DNA from: Desulfuromusa sp.
GTDB taxonomy: Bacteria; Desulfobacterota; Desulfuromonadia; Desulfuromonadales; Geopsychrobacteraceae
Assembly (NCBI GenBank): GCA_016744675.1
Contig: JADGDX010000005.1
Span: forward strand, 1-64,000
Length of the DNA: 64,000 bases
Direction: 5' to 3'
The position numbers and the translations under genes were made by a program. This document shows, one piece after another, positions 45,039 to 54,782 of the stretch; the stretch's first letter is position 1; each line of letters starts with the position of its first letter. The notes beneath the pieces are model-generated. The model made no database searches and was not told the DNA's origin. It was given only the letters and a program-made list of their open reading frames with translations.

Positions 45039-46688
45039 ATGAATCTTTTAAACAATGCGTCTATTAACATTCCCTTTCCACAAAATGAGCCGGTCTTTTC
45101 TTACGCCCCAGGAACACCAGAGCGGCAGAAATTGAAGCAGAAACTTGAAGAACTCAAATCGCAGAAAGTTGATGTCCCACTCATCATTGGCGGCAAAGAG
45201 ATTCGTACCGGCAACACAACCAAAATCGCCTGCCCTCATGACCACTCCATCGAACTAGGTCAGTACCACAAAGCTGGAGCCAAAGAAGTCCAGATGGCCA
45301 TCGATGCTGCCATGGCGGCAAAACCTCTCTGGGACAGCCTCCGCTGGGAAGAGCGTGCGGCGATCTTTTTAAAAGCAGCGGACCTCCTTGCTGGTCCTTA
45401 TCGCTTTCTTATTAATGCTGCAACAATGCTCAACATCAGCAAAAACCCATTTCAAGCAGAAATTGATTCCACCTGCGAACTGATTGATTTCTTGCGCTTT
45501 AATGTTTATTTCGCCTCAGAGATCTACGCCGACCAACCGATGCACTCTCCATCTCCAATTTGGAATTATGTTCAGCACCGCCCGCTCGAAGGCTTTGTCT
45601 TTGCTGTTGCACCATTTAACTTCACTGCAATTTCAGGAAACCTCCCGACTGCACCTGCAATCATGGGCAACACCGTTGTCTGGAAGCCTGCATCCTCAGC
45701 GGTTTACGCTCCTTACTTCTTGATGCAACTATTCAAGGAAGCTGGTGTTCCCGACGGTGTTCTCAACTTTGTCCCCGGATCAGGTAGCGATGTCGGAAAC
45801 GTCTGCCTGGACAGCCCTGACTTTAACGGAATCCATTTTACCGGAAGCACCCCAGTCTTCCAAGGTATGTGGAAGCAAATCGGCTGCAATATTGCAGATG
45901 ACAAGTATAAAACCTATCCACGTATCGTTGGCGAGACCGGTGGTAAAGACTTTGTCTTTGCTCACGCCTCGGCCGACGTCAAAGCTTTGGCAACAGGAAT
46001 TGTTCGTGGAGCATTTGAATACCAGGGACAAAAATGTTCCGCTGCCTCGCGCGCCTACATTCCAAAATCTCTTTGGCAACCGGTTATCGACGAGATTAAA
46101 TCTCAGGTTAGTAGAATTAAGACGGGCGACGTCTGTGACTTTGGCAACTTCTTCAATGCCGTCATCGACAAAGCTGCATTCAAAACTATCACTGAATATG
46201 TCGACTATGCTGCCGCAGCTAAGGATGCCGAAATTATCATCGGTGGAAGCTACGATGACAGCAAGGGGTTCTTTATCGAACCGACTGTCATCACAACAAC
46301 CGATCCACAATTTAAAACAATGGTAGAAGAAATTTTCGGCCCTGTCATGACCATGTATTGCTATGAAGATGCAGACTACGAAGCAACTTTAGATTTATGT
46401 GATCAGACCTCCCCATACAGCCTAACGGGTGCAATTTTTGCCCAGGATCGCCCTGCAGTTAGTCTCGCCATGGCGAAATTGGTCAATGCCTCAGGCAATT
46501 TCTACGTCAACGACAAACCGACTGGAGCTGTTGTTGGTCAACAACCTTTTGGTGGTGGTCGTGCCTCAGGAACAAATGATAAGGCCGGCAGCAAGCAGAA
46601 CCTGATGCGTTGGGCCTCTGTTCGAGCAATCAAAGAAAATTTCGTTCCACCAACATCGTTTGAATATCCATTCCTGGACGCTGAATAG
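45039..46688 (+). CDS. pruA: L-glutamate gamma-semialdehyde (P5C) dehydrogenase
   Basis: This NAD-dependent aldehyde dehydrogenase oxidises pyrroline-5-carboxylate/glutamate semialdehyde to glutamate, the second step of proline oxidation. The protein is 549 residues long. Diagnostic features are FNFTAISGNLPTAPAIMGNTVVWKP, the Glu of GETGGKDF, and the catalytic Cys of GAFEYQGQKCSAASR. It is a stand-alone enzyme rather than the C-terminal half of PutA. The start follows GGAG. It is driven by the sigma-54 promoter upstream and followed by a hairpin, then the proline dehydrogenase gene. Confidence 0.94.
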   Translation: MNLLNNASINIPFPQNEPVFSYAPGTPERQKLKQKLEELKSQKVDVPLIIGGKEIRTGNTTKIACPHDHSIELGQYHKAGAKEVQMAIDAAMAAKPLWDSLRWEERAAIFLKAADLLAGPYRFLINAATMLNISKNPFQAEIDSTCELIDFLRFNVYFASEIYADQPMHSPSPIWNYVQHRPLEGFVFAVAPFNFTAISGNLPTAPAIMGNTVVWKPASSAVYAPYFLMQLFKEAGVPDGVLNFVPGSGSDVGNVCLDSPDFNGIHFTGSTPVFQGMWKQIGCNIADDKYKTYPRIVGETGGKDFVFAHASADVKALATGIVRGAFEYQGQKCSAASRAYIPKSLWQPVIDEIKSQVSRIKTGDVCDFGNFFNAVIDKAAFKTITEYVDYAAAAKDAEIIIGGSYDDSKGFFIEPTVITTTDPQFKTMVEEIFGPVMTMYCYEDADYEATLDLCDQTSPYSLTGAIFAQDRPAVSLAMAKLVNASGNFYVNDKPTGAVVGQQPFGGGRASGTNDKAGSKQNLMRWASVRAIKENFVPPTSFEYPFLDAE

Positions 46689-46698
46689 ACAAGCAGAC

Positions 46699-46735
46699 CC
46701 CCTCTCGGACAGTTCGGCCCGAGAGGGGCTTTCCT
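46699..46735 (+). terminator. Hairpin between pruA and proline dehydrogenase
   Basis: CCCCTCTCGG pairs perfectly with CCGAGAGGGG and is followed by a short T-rich run. It may act as a partial terminator setting the pruA/putA ratio. Confidence 0.7.
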
Positions 46736-46766
46736 AAAACACTCAGAAGAACAACAGGAATAGACT

Positions 46767-47675
46767 ATGTCTCTATTTAATTTTGCCGTTTCAAAAACAA
46801 TCATGCACGTCCCAAAGCCTATCGTTAGTCACTTTGCCAAAGGGTACATTGCCGGATCAACTTTGTCCGACGCCGTTCAGGTGACCCGCGATTTGAACCA
46901 GCAAAAGATGATGACAACAATCGATATCCTGGGTGAATTCATCACCCGGTTTGAGCAAGCAGTCAGTTTCAAAAACAACGCTGTTGACATTCTCCACACC
47001 ATTGATCGTGAAAAACTCGACGCCAACCTTTCGATTAAGCCAACCCAAATGGGCCTCTTACTCGATAAAGATGGGTGTTTCGATCTTATTCATGAAATCG
47101 CAGATGAAGCGAAAAAAATCAATAATTTCGTCCGAATTGACATGGAAGACATTGACACAACAGATGAGACTCTCGATTTTTTCCGACGCTTGCGTGCAGA
47201 ATATCCCGGTCATGTCGGGACAGTGCTTCAATCTTACCTGCGCCGCACCCCTGCTGACATCAGCGCTCTCCATGATGGATATCAGAACTACAGATTATGC
47301 AAAGGGATCTACGTTGAACCACGCCTTCATGCTTGGAAAAATCCTGACGCAATCAACCGAAATTTCACAGAAAGCCTCCGGCAACTCTTTGAGCAGGGAG
47401 CCTATGTCGGCATTGCTACCCATGACGAGCTCCTAATCTATGAGGCAATGAACCTTATTCACACTATGGGGCTCACCCCGGATCAGTACGAATTCCAGAT
47501 GCTCCTTGGTGTTGATGAAGAAATGCGTCAGATTATTTTGAATAACGGCCATCGCCTCCGTATCTACGTTCCCTTCGGTGAGGATTGGCTTCCCTATTCA
47601 AAGCGACGCCTCAAGGAAAATCCATCCATTGCCCAGCACGCCCTGAAACAAATGCTAGGACTAAACAAGCACTAA
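46767..47675 (+). CDS. Proline dehydrogenase (stand-alone PRODH)
   Basis: This FAD-dependent (beta-alpha)8-barrel of 302 residues oxidises proline to P5C and passes electrons to quinone. The conserved C-terminal signature RIYVPFGEDWLPYSKRRLKENP, which binds the proline carboxylate, is complete. FVRIDMED and GIYVEPR are typical of the barrel. An AGGA site precedes the ATG. It supplies the substrate of PruA encoded just upstream. Confidence 0.92.
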   Translation: MSLFNFAVSKTIMHVPKPIVSHFAKGYIAGSTLSDAVQVTRDLNQQKMMTTIDILGEFITRFEQAVSFKNNAVDILHTIDREKLDANLSIKPTQMGLLLDKDGCFDLIHEIADEAKKINNFVRIDMEDIDTTDETLDFFRRLRAEYPGHVGTVLQSYLRRTPADISALHDGYQNYRLCKGIYVEPRLHAWKNPDAINRNFTESLRQLFEQGAYVGIATHDELLIYEAMNLIHTMGLTPDQYEFQMLLGVDEEMRQIILNNGHRLRIYVPFGEDWLPYSKRRLKENPSIAQHALKQMLGLNKH

Positions 47676-47701
47676 ATACTTTTTTCTGTTATTTTAATGA
47701 A

Positions 47702-47758
47702 GGAAGGGATTCGTCGGACATTTTCGTTGACCGTTGAAAAACTGAAATGTACCCTTCC
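47702..47758 (+). other. Long leader hairpin before livK
   Basis: GGAAGGG...ACATTT pairs with AAATGT(a)CCCTTCC across a 20-base loop, with a 9-base bulge on one arm. A T-rich stretch follows, so it may end the putA transcript or attenuate livK. Confidence 0.5.
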
Positions 47759-47802
47759 ATTAATACTTTTGTTTTCTACTAATTAACTGAGGAGGAAAAA
47801 AG

Positions 47803-48933
47803 ATGAAAAAGACATTTCGTAACATCGTGCTAACTCTCTGCACCATCTCTCTGATGGCAGGCCTAGCATGGGCTGGAACTTTAAAGGTCGGAGTCCAAGC
47901 CCCAATCACTGGCAGTTATGCTAACGAGGGCCAAGGGATTGAAAACGGCGTTCGCCTATTAGCGTCCCAGATCAATGCAAAAGGTGGTGTACTGGGTCAG
48001 CAAATTGAAGTTATCGCTTGTGATGACCAAGGAACCGCTATGGCTGCTGCCATTTGCGCAAAAGATCTCGTCAATAAAGGGGTCAAGATGGTCATTGGAT
48101 CCTACACTTCAACTTGTGCTGAAGCCGCTCAGAAAACTTATTTCAAAGCTGGCGTTCTGCAAACATCTGATGGCACTGCAGACAGCTTGACTGAAAAAGG
48201 CTACTGGACATTTTTGCGCAACTCTTTCCCAAACAGCGCAGAAGCTGAATTTGTTGCCAACTATCTGGTCAACGTAAAGAAGTATAAGCGCATCGTCGTT
48301 ATTTCTGATTTTTCAACCTACGCTGATGGTCTTGCAAATGCGACCGAGGCTGCCATTAAAAAATTGGGCGGTAACGTCGTATCTCGCGACAAAATCAAAG
48401 CGGACTCACAGAACTTCACCCCCGTCTTGACCAACATCAAATCCAAAAAGCCTGATGCAATTTTCTCCGCTGGCTACTACTCCGACGGTGGTCTCCTCCG
48501 TGCTCAGCAGGTTGCTCTAGGAATCAAAGCAGACTTTTACGGTGGCGATGCCAACGACAACCCAGACTTCGCCAAGCTTGCCGGTTCTGCAGCAACAGGC
48601 GCATTTATCATCAACGTTCCTGAGCCTGCTGCTCTACCAACCCCAATTGCAAAATCTTTCATTGCTGACTACCAGCAAAAGTATGGCGAAATGCCTCCTT
48701 CAATCTGGGGCTTGATGAATATTGATGGCATGCGCGCCATCATTCATGCCATGGAACAAAACGGCAACTTCGACACCAAAAAAGCTGCGGACTATCTTCA
48801 TAACTTGAGCACACCACTGGAAGGCATCACTGGATCAATCGCCTTCGCTAAAGATGGAAACCGTATTGGTGGAGCTTACGTTGTCAAGAAGATCCAAAAA
48901 GACGGCTCTTACTACAACGAGTATGTTCAATAA
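47803..48933 (+). CDS. livK: Branched-chain amino-acid ABC transporter substrate-binding protein
   Basis: This 376-residue periplasmic type I binding protein has a signal peptide ending at GLAWA/GTLKVG. The ligand cleft segments are GSYTSTCAEAAQKTYFKAGVLQTSDGTAD and VISDFSTYADG. It has a very strong GAGGAGG ribosome site and is followed by a terminator that allows excess over the membrane parts. Specificity could be Leu/Ile/Val or another amino acid. Confidence 0.9.
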   Translation: MKKTFRNIVLTLCTISLMAGLAWAGTLKVGVQAPITGSYANEGQGIENGVRLLASQINAKGGVLGQQIEVIACDDQGTAMAAAICAKDLVNKGVKMVIGSYTSTCAEAAQKTYFKAGVLQTSDGTADSLTEKGYWTFLRNSFPNSAEAEFVANYLVNVKKYKRIVVISDFSTYADGLANATEAAIKKLGGNVVSRDKIKADSQNFTPVLTNIKSKKPDAIFSAGYYSDGGLLRAQQVALGIKADFYGGDANDNPDFAKLAGSAATGAFIINVPEPAALPTPIAKSFIADYQQKYGEMPPSIWGLMNIDGMRAIIHAMEQNGNFDTKKAADYLHNLSTPLEGITGSIAFAKDGNRIGGAYVVKKIQKDGSYYNEYVQ

Positions 48934-48953
48934 TCACACCTAAGTGATTCTAA

Positions 48954-48985
48954 AGGGCGGAGGAGATCATTCTCCGCCCTTTTTA
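48954..48985 (+). terminator. Intrinsic terminator/attenuator after livK
   Basis: AGGGCGGAG pairs with CTCCGCCCT and is followed by TTTTT. Confidence 0.85.
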
Positions 48986-49101
48986 CTTCAACACGACAAA
49001 CAGCAGCTAAACACTGCCCTTCAGACGCGAGAAGAGGACAATTGAGTCCTCCTCTGGCTTCTGACAGGCGGCCCCTTTTCAGCAATACCGGAGAAAGTTT
49101 T

Positions 49102-49998
49102 ATGGACATTTTCCTACAACAGCTCGCTAACGGTCTGACCATCGGCAGCATGTTCGCCCTGGTCGCCCTCGGCTACACAATGGTCTACGGCGTCATGAAA
49201 TTGATCAACTTCGCTCATGGTGACATGGTCGCAGCATCAGCCTTCGTCGGCCTGACGATCTATACCCAAGTTATGGGTCAGGCGACCTCACTGGCAGCGG
49301 TCATCATTATCTTTCTTCTGTCCGCTCTGGTTATGGCGTGCGTCGGGGTTATCCTTGAACGAGTCGCCTACCGACCATTGCGTGAGGCTCCGCGACTTTC
49401 GGCTGTGGTGTCTGCCCTGGGTGCCTCTCTGGTTATTCAGAACGGTATCATGCTGATCTGGGGACCACGTATGCGCATCTTCCCTGAGTTGGTACCACAA
49501 GTTTACTGGGACCTAGGTGGTGTCGTTATCAGCTTGATTCAGGTCATCATTTTGGCCCTCTCACTGATCCTAATGGTTGCACTCTACCTGTTCGTTGAAA
49601 AAACCCGCATGGGAGCCGCGATTCGAGCATCCTCGATTGATCAAGATGCTGCTCGACTGATGGGGATCAATGTCAATAGTGTCATTGCCCTGATCTTTAT
49701 TATTGGATCATCCCTCGGTGCGGTTGGCGGGTTATTTATTGGTCTCTATTATCGAGGGATCACCTTTAATATGGGTTGGCAATACGGACTTTATGCCTTT
49801 ATCGCAGCGATTCTTGGTGGCATCGGTAACATTCCTGGAGCGATGCTTGGAGGGATGTTGCTCGGCCTGTTTAATGCTTTTATTGCCGGATATGTTTCAA
49901 GTACCTGGGCTGATGCTTTCACCTTTATTCTGTTAATTTTAATTCTCATCGTCCGCCCCACCGGAATTCTCGGCGAGCGGGTTGCGGAGAAAGTCTGA
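49102..49998 (+). CDS. livH: Branched-chain amino-acid ABC permease LivH
   Basis: This inner-membrane permease of 298 residues starts MDIFLQQLANGLTIGSMFALVALGYTMVYGVMKLINFAHGD, a classic LivH N-terminus. It has about eight helices. The ATG at 49102 follows CGGAGAAAG; the ORF track start lies 20 codons earlier. The stop overlaps livM as TGATG. Confidence 0.94.
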   Translation: MDIFLQQLANGLTIGSMFALVALGYTMVYGVMKLINFAHGDMVAASAFVGLTIYTQVMGQATSLAAVIIIFLLSALVMACVGVILERVAYRPLREAPRLSAVVSALGASLVIQNGIMLIWGPRMRIFPELVPQVYWDLGGVVISLIQVIILALSLILMVALYLFVEKTRMGAAIRASSIDQDAARLMGINVNSVIALIFIIGSSLGAVGGLFIGLYYRGITFNMGWQYGLYAFIAAILGGIGNIPGAMLGGMLLGLFNAFIAGYVSSTWADAFTFILLILILIVRPTGILGERVAEKV

Positions 49999-50954
49999 TG
50001 AAAAAATACGAACGCTTCGGCCTTCCGATCTTTATTATCATGATGGCCATTTTGCCGCATATGCTCAATGACCGGTGGCAGGCAGTCGCCATTACCTTTC
50101 TGATCTTTGCTGTCGTTGCCCTATCACAGGACATCATCCTGGGGAAATGCGGCATGTTCAACATGGGACAGGCTTTGTTCTTTGGTATGGGGGCCTACAC
50201 GACAGCGATCCTCAATAACGAGTACGGATGGTCGGTCGTCGCAACAATCCCTCTGGCCATTATAATCCCTGCCCTTTTTGGAATCATCCTTGCCGGCCCG
50301 ATTGTTCACCTGCGCGGCGATTACCTTCTGGTGGTCACCATCGGATTCAACATCGTCTTCGTTCAGGTTTTGCAAAACAACTTGGGGGGAATCACGGGAG
50401 GCCCCAACGGTATCTTTGGACTCGACTCACTCAGCCTCATGGGCTACGACTTGATGAGCCAAATATCAGTTTATTATTTTGCCTTCCTCGTCCTCCTACT
50501 AACCCTCTGGGTGATGCACAATCTGGCGAACAGCAAACCTGGCCGGGCCCTCCATTACTTGCGAGAAGACCAGTTGGCTGCGGAGAGCATCGGCATTAAT
50601 ACCCGCATTTACAAAATTTTTGCTTTTGCCCTTGGCGCTGGGATCGCCGGGCTGGCTGGAACCGTCTTTGCCGTACAGTACTCAGCTGTCAGCCCCGAAG
50701 CATTTGAATTTATCCAGTCGGTGTTGTTTTTCAGTATCGTTCTGGTGGGCGGATCTTCAATCCCAGGGATTCTTCTCGGGGTCTTTGTAATGTTCGTTGT
50801 TCCAGAGATTTTCCGCGAATTCGCGACTTGGCGTTATTTCATCTTTGGTTTCGCAATGATCTTAGCGATGATCCTTCGTCCACGTGGTATTTGGCCAGCA
50901 ACTTTCGGTAAAATCCCCAAGTTTTTAATCAAGGATTCAAATCATGGCGCGTAA
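49998..50954 (+). CDS. livM: Branched-chain amino-acid ABC permease LivM
   Basis: This is the second permease of 318 residues, with GKCGMFNMGQALFFGMGAYTTAIL and the ATPase-contact region LREDQLAAESIGINTRIYKIFAFALGAG. It is coupled to livH and livG by overlapping ends (11 bases with livG). Confidence 0.94.
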   Translation: MKKYERFGLPIFIIMMAILPHMLNDRWQAVAITFLIFAVVALSQDIILGKCGMFNMGQALFFGMGAYTTAILNNEYGWSVVATIPLAIIIPALFGIILAGPIVHLRGDYLLVVTIGFNIVFVQVLQNNLGGITGGPNGIFGLDSLSLMGYDLMSQISVYYFAFLVLLLTLWVMHNLANSKPGRALHYLREDQLAAESIGINTRIYKIFAFALGAGIAGLAGTVFAVQYSAVSPEAFEFIQSVLFFSIVLVGGSSIPGILLGVFVMFVVPEIFREFATWRYFIFGFAMILAMILRPRGIWPATFGKIPKFLIKDSNHGA

Positions 50955-51720
50955 TGAGTTGATATTAACCGATGTGACCAAGCGCTTCGGGGGACTAACC
51001 GCCGTAGACGCTTTAAGTTTCAAGGTTGAAGAGGGGCAGATCTATGGAATTATCGGCCCTAATGGAGCAGGAAAAACAACTGTTTTTAACTGCATTACCG
51101 GCATCTATAAATCAGAAGAAGGTTCTGTCAACTGGCGCGGTGAAGAAATCCGCGGGCTGACCCCTTACCAGATTGTTGATCGCGGTATCGTTCGTACTTT
51201 TCAAACAATCCGCTTATTCGGTCAGATGTCAGTCGCTGAGAACATTATGAGTGGCCGCCACATCAAGAGTATGCAGAGTTGGTGGCACGGCATCATCCCC
51301 ACTCCGGGGAAAAAACGTGATGAACTGGAGAACTGGCGTAAAGTTGAAGAGCAGCTTGAGTTTTTTAAACTCAGTGAATTTGCAGCGACTCCCGTTGGAT
51401 CCCTCCCCTATGGCATTCAGCGTCGGGTTGAAATGGCGCGAGCAATGGCTGTTGATCCGAGCCTGCTGATTCTTGATGAACCTGCAGCTGGGCTCAACGA
51501 CAAAGAGACCCTTGAGTTACTTGAAACTATTTTTAAAATTCGCGATAAAGATGTCACGGTTCTACTGATCGAACACGATATGGACATGGTCATGGAAGTC
51601 ACTGACTATTTGACGGTTATCAACTTCGGTAAAAAAATTGCTGAGGGAACTCCGTCAGACGTTCAGAAAAACCCAGCTGTTATCGAAGCCTACCTGGGAA
51701 GTGAGGATGACGATGAGTAA
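50944..51720 (+). CDS. livG: Branched-chain amino-acid ABC ATPase LivG
   Basis: This is a 258-residue ATPase. Walker A is GPNGAGKTTVFN and Walker B is LLILDEPAAGLND. The ABC signature is unusual (SLPYGIQRRVEMARAM, with LPYGIQR in place of LSGGQ), a variation typical of LivG. The C-terminal AYLGSEDDDE matches the family tail. Confidence 0.94.
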   Translation: MARNELILTDVTKRFGGLTAVDALSFKVEEGQIYGIIGPNGAGKTTVFNCITGIYKSEEGSVNWRGEEIRGLTPYQIVDRGIVRTFQTIRLFGQMSVAENIMSGRHIKSMQSWWHGIIPTPGKKRDELENWRKVEEQLEFFKLSEFAATPVGSLPYGIQRRVEMARAMAVDPSLLILDEPAAGLNDKETLELLETIFKIRDKDVTVLLIEHDMDMVMEVTDYLTVINFGKKIAEGTPSDVQKNPAVIEAYLGSEDDDE

Positions 51721-52432
51721 CGATGTCCTGTTTGAAATAAAAGATCTTGAGGTTTCCTACGGGAGTATTGCCGCAATTAAAGGAATCTCCCTTCAAGTCC
51801 ATAAAGGTGAAATTGTTACTATTCTTGGTGCCAATGGTGCGGGCAAAACAACGACGATGCGCACCATCAGTCAGCTATTAAAGGCAAAATCAGGTTCAAT
51901 CACCTTTAAGGGTCAGGAACTGACTCAGCTTCCAGCCCATAAAATTGTTAAACTCGGCATCAGCCACTCACCGGAAGGTCGTCGCGTTTTTGGCATCTTA
52001 ACAGTCGAAGAAAACCTGATGCTTGGTGCCTTCAGCCGCAGCAAAATGAACAAAGAAACTCTAAAGTGGGTCTATGAACTTTTCCCACGCTTGCAAGAGC
52101 GCCGCAAACAATTAGCCGGAACCCTCTCCGGCGGTGAGCAACAAATGCTTGCTATCGGTCGTTCATTGATGAGCGATCCCGAAATGCTATTACTCGATGA
52201 GCCTTCCCTCGGTATCGCCCCCATATTGGTCAAAGCTATTTTTGAACAAATCAAAGCAATAGCGAACAAAGGGGTGACAGTTCTTCTGGTAGAACAAAAT
52301 GCCAAAGCCGCTCTAAAATTAGCCGATCGCGGCTATGTTCTTGATGTTGGCAAAATAGCATTATCAGGAACATCAGAAGAGTTACTGGCATCGGAGAAAG
52401 TCCAGGAAGCCTATCTAGGTAAAAAAGGGTAG
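51713..52432 (+). CDS. livF: Branched-chain amino-acid ABC ATPase LivF
   Basis: This 239-residue ATPase has Walker A GANGAGKTTTMR, signature TLSGGEQQMLAIGRSLM and Walker B MLLLDEPSLG. The ATG at 51713 overlaps the livG stop by 8 bases and has a GAGG site six bases upstream; the ORF track runs 25 codons into livG. It is the last gene of livKHMGF. Confidence 0.94.
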   Translation: MSNDVLFEIKDLEVSYGSIAAIKGISLQVHKGEIVTILGANGAGKTTTMRTISQLLKAKSGSITFKGQELTQLPAHKIVKLGISHSPEGRRVFGILTVEENLMLGAFSRSKMNKETLKWVYELFPRLQERRKQLAGTLSGGEQQMLAIGRSLMSDPEMLLLDEPSLGIAPILVKAIFEQIKAIANKGVTVLLVEQNAKAALKLADRGYVLDVGKIALSGTSEELLASEKVQEAYLGKKG

Positions 52433-52474
52433 AACACACCACAACAATTTCATCTTTCCACAAAGGGGATAAGT

Positions 52475-53284
52475 ATGAACTTAAAAGATATTCTTGTTCA
52501 TATCGATGACCGTCCAACCTGTTCATCACGGCTACAAGTTGCAATCCAGCTGGCAAAGCAGCAGGAATCCTTGCTAACAGGGATCTATGTCATCCCTCAT
52601 CCCCACTTTGTGAAACATCAGCAATCCTCCCTAGAGGGTGCTGAGGCGGCCCGGGAAAAATTCATCCAAGCAACAAAAAGTGCTGGTCTCGCTTCCGAAT
52701 GGATCTGCATTGACAGCCAAAAAAGTGGCCTCGATATCCCCAATGCACTTAACCTTCACGCCCACTACCGCGATTTGGTTGTCGTCAGTCAAACAGATGA
52801 GGAATCACCAGATCATATTATTCCAGGGAACCTTCCAGAAAAAGCCATTCTCGGTTCCGGACGTCCCGTCCTTATCGTCCCTTATGCCGGATCGTTTGAT
52901 CACACCTTCAAGCGGATTCTTATGGCCTGGCGAGGTGGCCCTGAATCATCCCGTGCTCTCCATGACGCCATGCCCATCCTACGTCAAGTCAATGAGGTCA
53001 GAGTTATTACCATCCAAGGGCGAGAAGGCGATGAAGCCTACCAATCTCACGATGCAGATATTTGCGAGCATATGTCTCGCTACCAACTCCCTCTAATCTG
53101 TGAAAAACGTGTCAGTGGCCCTCTAAGTGTTGGTGACATGCTCTTAAACCGCTGTGCCGATTCAGGGGCTGACTTACTGATCATGGGAGCGACATCTCAA
53201 TCACGGCGTGGCTATCAGACTCTTGGAGAAACAGGACAGCACCTCCTCAAGTGCATGACGGTTCCAGTTATTATGTCCCATTAA
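52475..53284 (+). CDS. Universal stress protein, tandem UspA domains
   Basis: This 269-residue protein has two UspA folds (about 1-130 and 145-269). The second ends with the nucleotide-binding ADLLIMGATSQSRRGYQTLGETGQHLLKCMTVPVIM (G-x2-G-x9-G[ST]-like). An AAAGGGG ribosome site is present. It lies between livF and the second sigma-54 activator and probably belongs to the same transcription unit. Confidence 0.87.
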   Translation: MNLKDILVHIDDRPTCSSRLQVAIQLAKQQESLLTGIYVIPHPHFVKHQQSSLEGAEAAREKFIQATKSAGLASEWICIDSQKSGLDIPNALNLHAHYRDLVVVSQTDEESPDHIIPGNLPEKAILGSGRPVLIVPYAGSFDHTFKRILMAWRGGPESSRALHDAMPILRQVNEVRVITIQGREGDEAYQSHDADICEHMSRYQLPLICEKRVSGPLSVGDMLLNRCADSGADLLIMGATSQSRRGYQTLGETGQHLLKCMTVPVIMSH

Positions 53285-53307
53285 ACTTTCCATTATCGAG
53301 TCTCAAT

Positions 53308-54753
53308 ATGGACAGGACCATTCAGGAACTAACGTGGGAACACAACACAATTATTGACTCGTCATCAGACGGCCTATTTGTGTGCGACGGTCAAGGTATA
53401 ATCTTACGTGTTAATCCTGCTTCAGAGCGGATTAACCATGCGACAGCAAAAGAACTCGTAGGAAAAGATTACCTCGATGCCGCCCGAGAGGGTTTGGTTA
53501 TCCTCCCTTCAGCTGCACTCGAAGCAATTAAAAAATCAGCACAGGTCAGTCTGCTTCAGGAAAATCGCTTCGGCCGGAAATTAATTTCAACAGCGACCCC
53601 AGTTTTTGACGATCATGATCAATTGATCCGGGTCGTTGTCAGTGAACGTGATATCACTGAAATTGACCGTCTGCAGCACGAACTCGAAAAACAACAGGCC
53701 CTGGGCGATCAATTCAGGCAACAAATCCTTGAGCTACAGCCGCTACAGCGGGACAGTCTTCAGATCATTGCCGAAAGCCCCCGTATGATCAAAACAATCC
53801 GACAATCGTTGAAATTAAGCAGGGTCGACTCAACAGTCCTTATTCTCGGTGAATCCGGAGTCGGTAAAGGGCTGATTGCTGATATCATCCACGAACATTC
53901 CCCACGCGCTGAAAAACCCATCATCAAACTCAACTGCGGTGCGATTCCCGAGACTTTGATCGAAGCAGAACTCTTCGGCTATAACAAAGGAGCTTTCACT
54001 GGGGCAGCAAACAACAAGCCAGGGCTGCTAGAAATTGCTGATGGAGGGACAATCTTTCTCGATGAGATCGCCGAACTTCCTACGGCTTCACAGGTCAAAC
54101 TTTTACGCTTTATGGAAGATGGCCTCATCACTCGCTTGGGCAGTACCGAGAGTCGTCGCATCGATGTCCGTATTCTCGCTGCAACCAACCGCGACTTAGA
54201 AGAAATGCAGGAAAACGGTCAATTTCGTAGCGACCTTTACTACCGTCTCAGCGTTATTCCCCTGCAAATTCCCCCATTACGTGAACGCAAAGAATGCCTG
54301 CTGCCATTAATTCGTTTCTACATTGATCACTTTACCCCTCAGAAAGAGAAGTCTAAGCAGCTAACCAGCGCTGCGATAGATACCCTTATGGCATATCACT
54401 TTCCCGGGAATGTTCGCGAGCTGATGAATATCTGTGAACGCCTCGTTGTCATGTCCGACTCAGAGATGATCGCGATAAATGATCTGCCGCAGACCGTTAT
54501 TTCTGGTCCCACTAGTAAAGTCCTGAATGGAACGGGAAGTTGGCCACAAGAGATGAGTATGGCGCAGATTCTAGAAACAGTTGAGCGTGATGTTCTCCTG
54601 ACAGCTGCTAGACGCTACCACAGACAACAAGACATTGCTGCGGGACTAAGCTTGAGTCAGCCAACTGTAGCCCGCAAACTTCAGAAGTACGGGCTAAGTT
54701 CACAGTTTGATAAAATGTCCGCGACTGACGACGAAAACAATGAAAGAAATTGA
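53308..54753 (+). CDS. PAS-containing sigma-54 activator, paralogue of 43029-44753
   Basis: This 481-residue enhancer-binding protein has one PAS domain (about 5-120, [29 protein letters not shown]). The AAA+ core has GESGVGKG, GAFTGAANN and IFLDEIAEL, and the C-terminal TyrR-like HTH is QQDIAAGLSLSQPTVARKLQKYG. It is nearly the same protein as the upstream activator but without that one's first PAS domain. The start at 53308 is chosen because the longer ORF overlaps the Usp gene. It could control the glycyl radical enzyme promoter at 57280, judged by the related enhancer repeat there. Confidence 0.86.
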   Translation: MDRTIQELTWEHNTIIDSSSDGLFVCDGQGIILRVNPASERINHATAKELVGKDYLDAAREGLVILPSAALEAIKKSAQVSLLQENRFGRKLISTATPVFDDHDQLIRVVVSERDITEIDRLQHELEKQQALGDQFRQQILELQPLQRDSLQIIAESPRMIKTIRQSLKLSRVDSTVLILGESGVGKGLIADIIHEHSPRAEKPIIKLNCGAIPETLIEAELFGYNKGAFTGAANNKPGLLEIADGGTIFLDEIAELPTASQVKLLRFMEDGLITRLGSTESRRIDVRILAATNRDLEEMQENGQFRSDLYYRLSVIPLQIPPLRERKECLLPLIRFYIDHFTPQKEKSKQLTSAAIDTLMAYHFPGNVRELMNICERLVVMSDSEMIAINDLPQTVISGPTSKVLNGTGSWPQEMSMAQILETVERDVLLTAARRYHRQQDIAAGLSLSQPTVARKLQKYGLSSQFDKMSATDDENNERN

Positions 54754-54782
54754 GAAGCTTTTAAAGCCCCCAGAAGGTTGTC